A stretch of 64,000 nucleotides of DNA from Burkholderiales bacterium. GTDB lineage: Bacteria; Pseudomonadota; Gammaproteobacteria; Burkholderiales; WYBJ01. The notes under the pieces were generated by a model. The model was not told the origin of the DNA. It searched no databases and was given only the letters and a program-made list of their open reading frames with translations. Both the position numbers and the translations under genes were made by a program. This document shows positions 56,919 to 64,000 of the stretch, in pieces (the first letter of the stretch is position 1; each line of letters begins with the position of its first letter). The stretch is from the NCBI GenBank assembly GCA_020848435.1, contig JADLAC010000014.1:1-64000 (forward strand), in the 5' to 3' direction.

Positions 56919-58112
56919 GTGAATCCGAGCTTGCAGCAACTTCAACCCTACGCTTTCGAGCGGCTGAATGCCCTGCTGCGCGGTGTGACGCCGAACCCGG
57001 CCTACAGCCCGATCAAGCTCTACATCGGCGAGCCGAAGCACCCGACCCCGAGCTTCATCCGGGAGGCGCTCACCGCGGCGCTGGATGGACTCGCGCGCTA
57101 TCCGACCACGCTTGGCGAACCTTCGCTGCGGCAGGCCATCGCCGCGTGGATGGCCAAGCGCTATGGCCTCGCCGACATCGACCCGGCGACGCAGATCATT
57201 CCGGTCAACGGCAGCCGCGAAGCGCTGTTCGGGCTCGCCCAAGCCGTGATCGAGCGCACGCGGCCCGATCCGGTGGTCGTGATGCCCAATCCTTTCTATC
57301 AGATCTACGAGGGCGCGGCGCTGCTCGCCGGCGCGCGGCCGGAGTTTCTGAATACGACCGCGGAGAGCCGCTATGCCTTGAATCTTGGGCAGCTCGCGGA
57401 CTCGACCTGGGAGCGAGCCCAGCTCGTGTACGTCTGCTCCCCCGGTAACCCGACCGGCGCGGTGATGACGCTCGACGACTGGCGGGTGCTGTTCGAGCTT
57501 TCCGACCGCTACGGCTTCGTGATCGCCTCCGACGAGTGCTACTCGGAGATCTATTTCGACGAAGGCGCCGCGCCGCTCGGCGGAATGCAGGCCGCGGCGC
57601 AGCTCGGCCGCGCAGGCTTCCCGCGCCTGGTGATGCTCTCCAGCTTGTCGAAGCGCTCCAATGCGCCGGGGCTGCGTTCGGGCTTCGTGGCTGGCGATGC
57701 CGCCATTCTCAAGCCCTACCTGCTGTACCGGACGTATCAGGGCGGCGCCATGCCGCCGGCGAATTTCGCGGCAAGCCTGGCCGCCTGGCAGGACGAAGCG
57801 CATGTCGCCGACAACCGGCGCCTCTACCGCGACAAGTTCGATGCCGCGCTGGAGATCTTCGCCGGCGCCGTCCCGGCCGAGCGGCCGCAGGCCGCGTTCT
57901 ACCTGTGGCTGCGAACACCGATCGCCGATACCGCCTTCGCCCGGCGCCTCCATGCCGAATATAATGTCAGCGTATTGCCGGGGAGCTTCCTCGCACGCAA
58001 CGCGCGCGGCATCAATCCGGGCGAACAGTACGTTCGCATCGCGCTCGTCGCCTCGACTCAGGAATGCATCGAAGCGGCGCGGCGCATCCGGGCATTCTAC
58101 GAGGGCTTGTAG
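56919..58112 (+). CDS. dapC: succinyldiaminopimelate transaminase
   Basis: A 397-residue class I/II PLP aminotransferase, next to dapD as in other betaproteobacteria. It transfers an amino group from glutamate to N-succinyl-2-amino-6-ketopimelate in lysine and peptidoglycan precursor synthesis. Visible motifs are [12 protein letters not shown] at the start, [24 protein letters not shown] and the PLP-binding Lys in [18 protein letters not shown] prefer GTG 56919 (GGGAG upstream, promoter overlaps the earlier ATG 56886). The dapD start follows four bases after the stop. Confidence 0.92.
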   Translation: MNPSLQQLQPYAFERLNALLRGVTPNPAYSPIKLYIGEPKHPTPSFIREALTAALDGLARYPTTLGEPSLRQAIAAWMAKRYGLADIDPATQIIPVNGSREALFGLAQAVIERTRPDPVVVMPNPFYQIYEGAALLAGARPEFLNTTAESRYALNLGQLADSTWERAQLVYVCSPGNPTGAVMTLDDWRVLFELSDRYGFVIASDECYSEIYFDEGAAPLGGMQAAAQLGRAGFPRLVMLSSLSKRSNAPGLRSGFVAGDAAILKPYLLYRTYQGGAMPPANFAASLAAWQDEAHVADNRRLYRDKFDAALEIFAGAVPAERPQAAFYLWLRTPIADTAFARRLHAEYNVSVLPGSFLARNARGINPGEQYVRIALVASTQECIEAARRIRAFYEGL

Positions 58113-58116
58113 GACC

Positions 58117-58938
58117 ATGATGCAACTGCAAGGAATCATCGAGGAAGCATTCGAGCAGCGCGCCGCGATAACGCCCGCGAACGCTGCTGCGGCAGTGCGC
58201 GACGCGGTCGCCGAGGTGATCGACAAGCTCGACCGAGGCGAGCTTCGTGTCGCCGAGAAATCCGGCGACGACTGGGTCACGCACCAGTGGATCAAGAAAG
58301 CGGTCCTGCTTTCGTTCCGTCTGGAAGACAATGCCGTCGTCGAAGGCGGCGAAACGCGCTATTTCGACAAGGTGCCGTCCAAGTTCGCCGCCTATACCTA
58401 TGAGCGTTTCGCCGCCGAGGGCTTTCGGGTGGTGCCACCCGCGATGGCGCGCCGCGGCGCCTACGTGGCGCGCAACGTCGTGCTGATGCCCTCGTACGTC
58501 AACATCGGCGCCTATGTCGGCGAAGGCTCGATGGTCGATACCTGGGCGACGGTGGGCTCGTGCGCGCAGATCGGGCGCAACGTCCACTTGTCGGGCGGGG
58601 TGGGCATCGGCGGCGTGCTCGAGCCCCTGCAGGCCAATCCCACGATCATCGAAGACGATTGCTTCATCGGCGCCCGCTCGGAGATCGTCGAAGGCGTGGT
58701 GATCGGCGCGGGCAGCGTCGTCTCGATGGGCGTGTTCATCGGCCAGAGCACGCGCATCTATCATCGCGAAAGCGGCGAGGTGAGCTACGGGCGGGTGCCG
58801 CCGGGCTCGGTCGTCGTGCCCGGTTCGCTGCCTTCGCCGGATGCGAAGTATGCGCTGTACTGTGCCGTGATCGTGAAGCAGGTCGATGCCAAGACCCGTG
58901 CGAAAACGAGCATCAACGAGCTGCTGCGCGGAACCTGA
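58117..58938 (+). CDS. dapD: tetrahydrodipicolinate N-succinyltransferase
   Basis: A 273-residue acyltransferase with an N-terminal helical domain and a left-handed beta-helix built from hexapeptide repeats (visible from [17 protein letters not shown] to [14 protein letters not shown]). It succinylates tetrahydrodipicolinate with succinyl-CoA in the lysine pathway. Typical pieces are [27 protein letters not shown] and [16 protein letters not shown]. Two successive ATGs (58117, 58120) are possible starts. Cotranscribed with dapC. The usual third gene dapE is not found after it. Confidence 0.96.
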   Translation: MMQLQGIIEEAFEQRAAITPANAAAAVRDAVAEVIDKLDRGELRVAEKSGDDWVTHQWIKKAVLLSFRLEDNAVVEGGETRYFDKVPSKFAAYTYERFAAEGFRVVPPAMARRGAYVARNVVLMPSYVNIGAYVGEGSMVDTWATVGSCAQIGRNVHLSGGVGIGGVLEPLQANPTIIEDDCFIGARSEIVEGVVIGAGSVVSMGVFIGQSTRIYHRESGEVSYGRVPPGSVVVPGSLPSPDAKYALYCAVIVKQVDAKTRAKTSINELLRGT

Positions 58939-59055
58939 GCTCGACGCCGCGGCCGTGCCGGGCGCTCGACTACAGTTGGTTTCGCGGGCGCCGTAACTAC
59001 ATAACGCTGCTGCTTATTGGGCACTGAAGCTGGTCGCGGTTCGCGGGAGGACGGC

Positions 59056-60183
59056 ATGGTACTCACCCCCTTGTTCAAGCTCATGTCGGAGAAGCACGCT
59101 TCCGACATGTTCTTCACCGCCGGCTCGCCCATCCAGATCAAGATCCAGGGCGAGGTGATGCCGATCAACGCGCAGATCCTCGATCCGAGCGCCGTCAAGA
59201 AGATGGCCCACGAGTGCATGACGCCCGAGCAGGCGGAAGCGTTCGAGCGCGAGCTCGAGATCAACTTTTCCCTGGTCGAATCGGGCGTGGGTAGCTTCCG
59301 GGTCAACGTCTTTCGCCAGCGCGGCGCCGTCGCCATGGTGATCCGCCATATCAAGGTCAACATTCCCACTGTCGAGGAGCTGCGCCTGCCGCAAGTGCTC
59401 AAGGACATCGTGATGGAGAAGCGCGGCCTCATCATGGTGGTGGGCTCGACCGGCTCGGGCAAGTCGAGCACCCTCGCCTCGATGATCAACCATCGCAACC
59501 AGATGAAGTCGGGACACATCCTCACGATCGAGGATCCGATCGAGTACATGTACCGGCACGCCAAGAGCATCGTCAACCAGCGCGAGGTCGGCATCGACAC
59601 CCGCTCCTACGGCAACGCCCTGGTGAACGCGATGCGCGAGGCGCCCGATGTCATCCTTATCGGCGAGTGCCGCGACCGGGAAACCTTCCAGGCGGCGCTC
59701 GCCTATGCCCAGACCGGGCACCTGTGCCTCACCACCGTGCACGCCAACAACAGCTATTACGCGCTCAACCGGGTCATCAACTTCTTCCCCCACGATGCGC
59801 GCAACAGCCTGCTGATGGACTTGTCGGTGAGCCTGCGGGCGATCATCTCCCAGCGCCTGGTGCGCGACGTGCAGGGCAAGCTCTGCCCGGCGGCCGAGAT
59901 CCTGCTCAATACCAAGCACATCCAGGAGCTGATCAAGAACGGCGAAATCGACCAGATCAAGGACGCGATGGAGCAAAGCCTCGCGCCGGGCTGCCAGACC
60001 TTCGAGCAAGCGCTCTACAACCTCTACACCCACGGCACCATCGCGCTCGAAGAAGCGCTCGCCAACGCCGATTCGGCCACCAACCTGGCATGGCTCATCA
60101 ACAACGCCAAGGGCGGCACCACCGAGGTGTCGCGCAAGTCCGCGAATTCGGACGACCTGTCCAGCATTCGCTTGAACCTGTAA
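59056..60183 (+). CDS. pilU: type IV pilus retraction ATPase, PilU type
   Basis: A 375-residue secretion ATPase. Walker A is VVGSTGSGKSST near residue 130, the Asp box ILTIEDPIEY follows, Walker B lies in VILIGECRDRETF, and the His box in TGHLCLTTVHANN. GECRD rather than the GEMRD of PilT, and ALNRVINFFPHDARNSLLMD, point to PilU, the accessory retraction motor that works together with PilT at the inner-membrane pilus base. GGAGG lies five bases before the ATG; the upstream GTG at 59017 was rejected. No pilT gene is adjacent. Confidence 0.88.
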   Translation: MVLTPLFKLMSEKHASDMFFTAGSPIQIKIQGEVMPINAQILDPSAVKKMAHECMTPEQAEAFERELEINFSLVESGVGSFRVNVFRQRGAVAMVIRHIKVNIPTVEELRLPQVLKDIVMEKRGLIMVVGSTGSGKSSTLASMINHRNQMKSGHILTIEDPIEYMYRHAKSIVNQREVGIDTRSYGNALVNAMREAPDVILIGECRDRETFQAALAYAQTGHLCLTTVHANNSYYALNRVINFFPHDARNSLLMDLSVSLRAIISQRLVRDVQGKLCPAAEILLNTKHIQELIKNGEIDQIKDAMEQSLAPGCQTFEQALYNLYTHGTIALEEALANADSATNLAWLINNAKGGTTEVSRKSANSDDLSSIRLNL

Positions 60184-60284
60184 TTCAAGGCTGTACCACG
60201 CGCGGGCGTCGACGGGGCATCGCCGAGATCGCAGGTTGGCCACGACGTGCTGCGCCGGTTGAAGATCAGCGATGAGATGCAGCC

Positions 60285-61238
60285 ATGCGATCGCAGGCCC
60301 GCGCTAGCCAGCACGCGCTGCGCGGCAGCTTTCGGACCGCGCGTACCCGGCTGCGAACGATGCGCGATCTCATACGCTTCGGCGTATCGCAGTTTCGCGC
60401 CGCCGGCTTGAGCTACGGCCACGGCTGCGACGATGCGCTCGACGAAGCGAGCTATCTCGTAGCGCACGCGCTCCATCTGCCGCCGGACCGGGCGGAGCCT
60501 TTTCTCGATGCCCACCTGCTCCCCGGCGAGGTGGACGCGGCGCTGCGGCTATTGCAGCGACGCGTTGCCGAGCGCCGCCCGGCCGCCTATCTCACCGGCG
60601 AAGCCTGGATCGGAGCACATCGTTTCTACGTCGATGAGCGCGTCATCGTGCCGCGCTCCTACATCGGCCATTGGTTTACCGGCGACCTTGCGCCCTGGAT
60701 CGAGCAGCCGGAGTCGATCGCGACGGCGCTCGAGCTGTGCACGGGCTCGGGCTGCCTCGCCGTATTGATGGCGCTGGCACTGCCCCACGCACACATCGAT
60801 GCGCTCGATGTGTCGGCGGCTGCGCTCGAGGTCGCCCGGCGCAACGTGGCCGACTATGCGCTGGAGGAAAGGATCCAGCTCATCGAAAGCGACCTGTTCG
60901 CGCGCATCCCCGGGCGACGTTACGACCTGATCGTCGCCAATCCGCCGTATGTCACCGCGGCAGCCATGGCGAAGCTGCCCGCGGAATACCGGCACGAGCC
61001 CGCGCTCGCGCTCGCGGGCGGCGAAGACGGGCTCGATATCGTGCGCAGAATCCTGGCGCAAGCGCGCGCGCACCTCAATCCCGGCGGCTTGCTCGTCATG
61101 GAAGTCGGGCACGCGCGCGAACGGGTCGAGGCCGCATTCCCGCGCACGCCCTTTACTTGGATGGAAGCCAGCGGCGCCGACGACGCGGTGCTGTTGCTGC
61201 GGCGCGATCAGCTTCCGGCGAAGCCGGCCCGGCGCTGA
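60285..61238 (+). CDS. prmB: ribosomal protein L3 glutamine methyltransferase
   Basis: A 317-residue SAM-dependent methyltransferase of the HemK group. The SAM loop is ALELCTGSGCLAV, and the catalytic NPPY is in LIVANPPYVTAAAMAKLP. The PrmB type is indicated by the start MRDLIRFGVSQFRAAGLSYGHG and by PAAYLTGEAWIGAHRFYVDERVIVPRSYI. It methylates a glutamine of L3. ATG 60360 (MRDLIRF) is a credible later start. The last 86 bases overlap the end of the convergent rluB. Confidence 0.9.
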   Translation: MRSQARASQHALRGSFRTARTRLRTMRDLIRFGVSQFRAAGLSYGHGCDDALDEASYLVAHALHLPPDRAEPFLDAHLLPGEVDAALRLLQRRVAERRPAAYLTGEAWIGAHRFYVDERVIVPRSYIGHWFTGDLAPWIEQPESIATALELCTGSGCLAVLMALALPHAHIDALDVSAAALEVARRNVADYALEERIQLIESDLFARIPGRRYDLIVANPPYVTAAAMAKLPAEYRHEPALALAGGEDGLDIVRRILAQARAHLNPGGLLVMEVGHARERVEAAFPRTPFTWMEASGADDAVLLLRRDQLPAKPARR

Positions 61239-62418
61239 AGCGCCGCGGTGCTCGCCGCGCGTTCGCCTTACGCAGGCCCGCCCGGCTTTTCGGCCGCGCG
61301 GGCACTGCGAGCGGCGCCGGAAGTGAAAGGGTAGTCCCCGGGCGGGCAACCGGCTTGGCGCGGACGAATTCGCGTGCCGCGACGCGTCTTAGCCGGCGGG
61401 CCTCGCCCTGGGAGCGCAATCGCGACGCCGGTGCCGGTGGCGCGGCGCCTGCATCGCCGCCCGCCGCGGCACGGTCGAGCTGGATCAATGCTTGTTTCAC
61501 CTCGGCAGGCTCCAGCCGCAGCCATTGCCCGCGTTTCAGCCGCGGCGGCAGCTCGAAGGGCCCGAAGACGGTCCGCATCAACCGGCTCACCGTCACCCCC
61601 AGCGCCGCGAACATCCGGCGCACCAGCCGGTTGCGGCCTTCGCGCACCCGCACACGATACCAGCGATTGGTGCCTTCCCCTCCCTGAGGCTCGACCAGAT
61701 CGAAGCGCGCCTTGCCATCCTCCAGCTCGATGCCGGTTCGAAGCCTGCGAATCTGTTCCGCACCGAGCTCGCCGACGATGCGCACGGCATAATCGCGCCG
61801 CGCCTGGAAACGCGGATGGCTCAACCGATTCGCCAGCTCGCCCGAATCGGTGAATACGAGCAGGCCGCAGGTATTGAAGTCGAGCCGGCCGATGGCCAGC
61901 CAGCGATCGCGCTTGAAAACGGCCAGGCGATCGAACACGCTCGGCCGGCCTTCCGGATCGCTCCTGGAAACGATCTCGCCTTCCGGCTTGTGGTAGAGCA
62001 GGACACGCGCCTGGCGTTGCGGCCCGGCCGGGCGCCTGGTGTCGAGCGCTCGGCCGGAAACGACGATGCGGTCCGCCGCACCGACCCGCAATCCGAGCCT
62101 CGCAATCCGCCCGTTGACACTGACTTCGCCGGCCTGAATCAACTCTTCCATCGCCCGGCGCGAGCCCAGGCCCGCCTCGGCGAGCCGCTTCTGCAGCTTG
62201 ATGGTCGGCGCGCTGGCATGCTCGCGTAGCATCCGGCCCGGCTCCCCAGCCACGGAGCGCGCGCGCCGGCCGCCCGATCGATCGATCGATCGCCCGAGGT
62301 CATGCTGGGCGCGGGCACCCGGTGCGCCGGTCGAGATCTCGGCCCGATCGCGCGCTTTGGCCAATGCGGGTCGTGGGCCGGGGCTGCGGCCGCGGCGGTG
62401 GCGATCGGGAGTCTTCAT
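61153..62418 (-). CDS. rluB: 23S rRNA pseudouridine(2605) synthase, long basic tails
   Basis: A 421-residue RsuA-family pseudouridine synthase. An S4 RNA-binding domain covers about residues 73-120 (KLQKRLAEAGLGSRRAMEEL) and the catalytic Asp180 sits in AIGRLDFNTCGLLVFTDSG. RluB is preferred over RluE/F by the extended tails: about 70 Arg-rich residues before S4 and an Ala/Arg/Lys-rich C-terminus of about 90 residues, which are probably disordered. The C-terminal tail is coded over the end of prmB on the other strand. ATG 62418 was chosen; the longer frame adds 63 unlikely residues. Confidence 0.88.
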   Translation of the reverse strand: MKTPDRHRRGRSPGPRPALAKARDRAEISTGAPGARAQHDLGRSIDRSGGRRARSVAGEPGRMLREHASAPTIKLQKRLAEAGLGSRRAMEELIQAGEVSVNGRIARLGLRVGAADRIVVSGRALDTRRPAGPQRQARVLLYHKPEGEIVSRSDPEGRPSVFDRLAVFKRDRWLAIGRLDFNTCGLLVFTDSGELANRLSHPRFQARRDYAVRIVGELGAEQIRRLRTGIELEDGKARFDLVEPQGGEGTNRWYRVRVREGRNRLVRRMFAALGVTVSRLMRTVFGPFELPPRLKRGQWLRLEPAEVKQALIQLDRAAAGGDAGAAPPAPASRLRSQGEARRLRRVAAREFVRAKPVARPGTTLSLPAPLAVPARPKSRAGLRKANARRAPRRFSAGPASPEADRAAATAPRRRRRWLPSK

Positions 62419-62615
62419 GGGCTCGGGGGTGAGGCGACGACTGGCCGTGCCGGTAGCGCGACGCGTGGCGATGCTGCCTGCCGGTACGAACGAGCATATC
62501 AGATAGGCGCGCGGCCCGCCCGGCGCCGACTGCTCGCACCGGACGAGGATCAGGAAGGAATGCGGCAGCAGGCTGTGCGGTTGCGCGCGCTCGGCTGAAG
62601 AGCGCAAGCATCACA

Positions 62616-63515
62616 TTAGCGATCGCGTGCGCTGCGCCCGATATGGCCGCACAACTGGCTCACACCGTCGAGGACCCGCGCGCTGTGCCGGTGCATCAGG
62701 CTGGGGTCAACCGTGTAGAGATGGTCGCGGCGCACGGCGCGCAGCCTCGGCCAGCGCCGCCATGCCTCCAAAGCCTGCGCGTCGCCGGCGGCGGCCGCCA
62801 CGACGATTACATCCGGATCGGCGAGCACCACCGCTTCGCGGCTGGGCTGCGGCAGGCGCGCACCCTGCGAGGCGAAGATGTTGCGCGCGCCGCACGTCGC
62901 CAGGGCATCGGCGATGACGTGGTCGCTGCTCACCGTGAGCAGCGGCCGGCCCCACACCTGGTAGAACACGCGCACCGGCGGCTGCCCTGCCGCCGCGTCG
63001 CGCAGCGCACTCAAGCGCTCGCGAAAGCGCTGCGCCTGGTTGCGGGCCACTGTCGAGGTACCCGCCAGCGCGCCGAGACGTTCGATCGCGCTTGCGATGT
63101 CCTCCAGTCGATACGGCTCGTGCAGGAACACCGGATAGCCCATGGCGCGCAGGCGACCGAGCGCTCGCTTGGGGCTGCCGCTCGCCCACGCCAGGATGAG
63201 GTCTGGGCGCAGCGCGACGATGCGCTCCAAGTCGAGAGCGTGCGCATCACCGATGCGCGCTATGGCGGTGGCCTGCGGCGGGAAATCGCTGTGGGCCGCC
63301 GCCCCGATGACGTGCGCGCCCGCGCCAGCCTCGAACGCAAGCTCGGTCAAATGGGGCGTCAGGCTGACGATGCGCCGTGCGCTCTGCTCCAGCCGAACGG
63401 CATTTCCGGCATCGTCGATCGTGGTCACTGCCGCGAGCGCCGCCGCCGAGCATAGCCATGCGATCAATCCAAGCGCCGGCCAAGCGCGCGTGCGATGGCA
63501 ACGCTCTATCACCAC
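62616..63515 (-). CDS. btuF: cobalamin-type ABC transporter substrate-binding protein
   Basis: A 299-residue periplasmic binding protein of the BtuF/FecB group. A signal peptide (LGLIAWLCSAAALAAV) is followed by TTIDDAGNAVRLEQSARRIV, the typical start of the class; SLTPHLTELAFEAGAGAHVIG and LDLERIVALRPDLILAWASG are the two lobes' conserved strands, with a long linking helix in between. Vitamin B12 is the likely ligand, iron-siderophore the alternative. It overlaps the upstream ATPase gene by seven bases. The GTG start at 63515 is the most upstream one that keeps the signal. Confidence 0.85.
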   Translation of the reverse strand: MVIERCHRTRAWPALGLIAWLCSAAALAAVTTIDDAGNAVRLEQSARRIVSLTPHLTELAFEAGAGAHVIGAAAHSDFPPQATAIARIGDAHALDLERIVALRPDLILAWASGSPKRALGRLRAMGYPVFLHEPYRLEDIASAIERLGALAGTSTVARNQAQRFRERLSALRDAAAGQPPVRVFYQVWGRPLLTVSSDHVIADALATCGARNIFASQGARLPQPSREAVVLADPDVIVVAAAAGDAQALEAWRRWPRLRAVRRDHLYTVDPSLMHRHSARVLDGVSQLCGHIGRSARDR

Positions 63516-64000
63516 CGCGGCGCAAATACCTGGGCGCTGGGGCCTACCGGCCGCCCGAGCGGAAACCGGAACAACGCCGACAGGCGGTCCTCGCCCAACA
63601 GCTCGTCGCCCGTGCCCGCCAGCACTTGCCCATCGTCGTATATCAGCAGCGCGTGGGTGGCGAAGCGCGCGGCGAGATTGTATTCATGGGTGGCGAACAC
63701 GAGCGCGCGCGAGCGCGCCTCGGTCAGCACGACCAGGTGCTCGAACAAGCGCGCCTGGTGGGCCAGGTCGAGGTGCGCGGTCGGCTCGTCCAACAGGAAG
63801 AGCTGCGGGTCCTGCGCCAGCACCGCGGCCAGGGCGACGCGCTGCCGCTCGCCGCCGGAGAGCGCCAACACATCGCGGCTCGCGAGTGCGGTCAAGTCCA
63901 TTTGCTCCAGCGCCGCCGCCACGCATTGTCGATCGCGCGCGCTCTCCCAGCCGAAGCGTCCCATGTGAGGATGGCGCCCGATCAAGACCGCGTCGAACAC
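63509..64000 (-). CDS. btuD: ABC transporter ATP-binding protein, BtuD/FhuC type (5' end outside window)
   Basis: The C-terminal 163 residues of an ATPase are present. Signature LALSGGERQRVALAAVLAQ, Walker B LFLLDEPTAHLDLAHQ and switch His in VFATHEYNLAARF are all intact; the Walker A part lies beyond position 64000. The FDAVLIGRHPHMGRFGWES segment before the signature is usual in vitamin B12 and siderophore importers. Overlap with btuF and the same strand suggest one transport operon, whose permease should lie outside the window. Confidence 0.85.
   Translation of the reverse strand: MFDAVLIGRHPHMGRFGWESARDRQCVAAALEQMDLTALASRDVLALSGGERQRVALAAVLAQDPQLFLLDEPTAHLDLAHQARLFEHLVVLTEARSRALVFATHEYNLAARFATHALLIYDDGQVLAGTGDELLGEDRLSALFRFPLGRPVGPSAQVFAPRW

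Overview
The window looks like a chromosomal segment of a high-GC betaproteobacterium, most likely Burkholderiales. Three things point there: the gene order smc-zipA-ligA, dapC next to dapD with a PilU-type ATPase and prmB, and six complete orphan receptors of the Bug/TctC family, which is hugely expanded in Bordetella, Cupriavidus and relatives. No rRNA, tRNA, CRISPR array, prophage or complete insertion sequence was recognised.

Positions 1-47974 are accessory catabolic territory. Small operons each pair a Bug receptor with soluble enzymes. 6957-3905 (minus) is receptor, Asp/Glu-racemase-type enzyme and alpha/beta hydrolase. 19263-15187 (minus) is receptor, FAD dehydrogenase and acyl-CoA dehydrogenase. 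23291-19865 (minus, lower GC) is receptor, SDR and a PycB-like carboxyltransferase without a biotin domain. 12592-15158 (plus) is receptor and a TcuA-like flavoprotein. 45154-47974 (plus) is receptor, DUF4387 and an AtuA-type protein, joined by stop/start overlaps. No TctA/TctB membrane subunits are present, so the receptors must use permeases encoded elsewhere or act in sensing. A long minus-strand run at 33774-23903 holds a 3-HIBADH-type dehydrogenase, an LVIVD-repeat protein, a CobW GTPase, HyuA, HyuB, a MetC-type lyase, and the FAD and 2Fe-2S subunits of a molybdenum hydroxylase whose large subunit is missing. A plus-strand run at 34318-39039 holds an M24-fold protein with a changed metal ligand, a minimal ATP-grasp plus phosphohistidine protein, and two D-2-hydroxyacid dehydrogenases. 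PckG (43565-41721) links this metabolism to gluconeogenesis.

Positions 47980-64000 are largely housekeeping: hpt, ligA, zipA, smc, queF, an unknown exported protein, dapC, dapD, pilU, prmB, rluB, btuF, and a cobalamin-type ABC ATPase cut by the window end.

The most unusual signal is at 11487-11849. A YffB/Spx/ArsC-fold gene has an in-frame UGA at the position of the catalytic cysteine (codon 10), followed 15 nt later by a 7-bp hairpin whose loop position matches a bacterial SECIS element. It is a candidate selenoprotein; a nonsense mutation or base-call error is the alternative. Other items are a 198-bp MITE-like element with CTAG ends, a 64-bp repeat present in opposite orientation at both ends of the accessory block, and a 42-codon remnant of a Bug gene that kept only its signal peptide and C-terminus.
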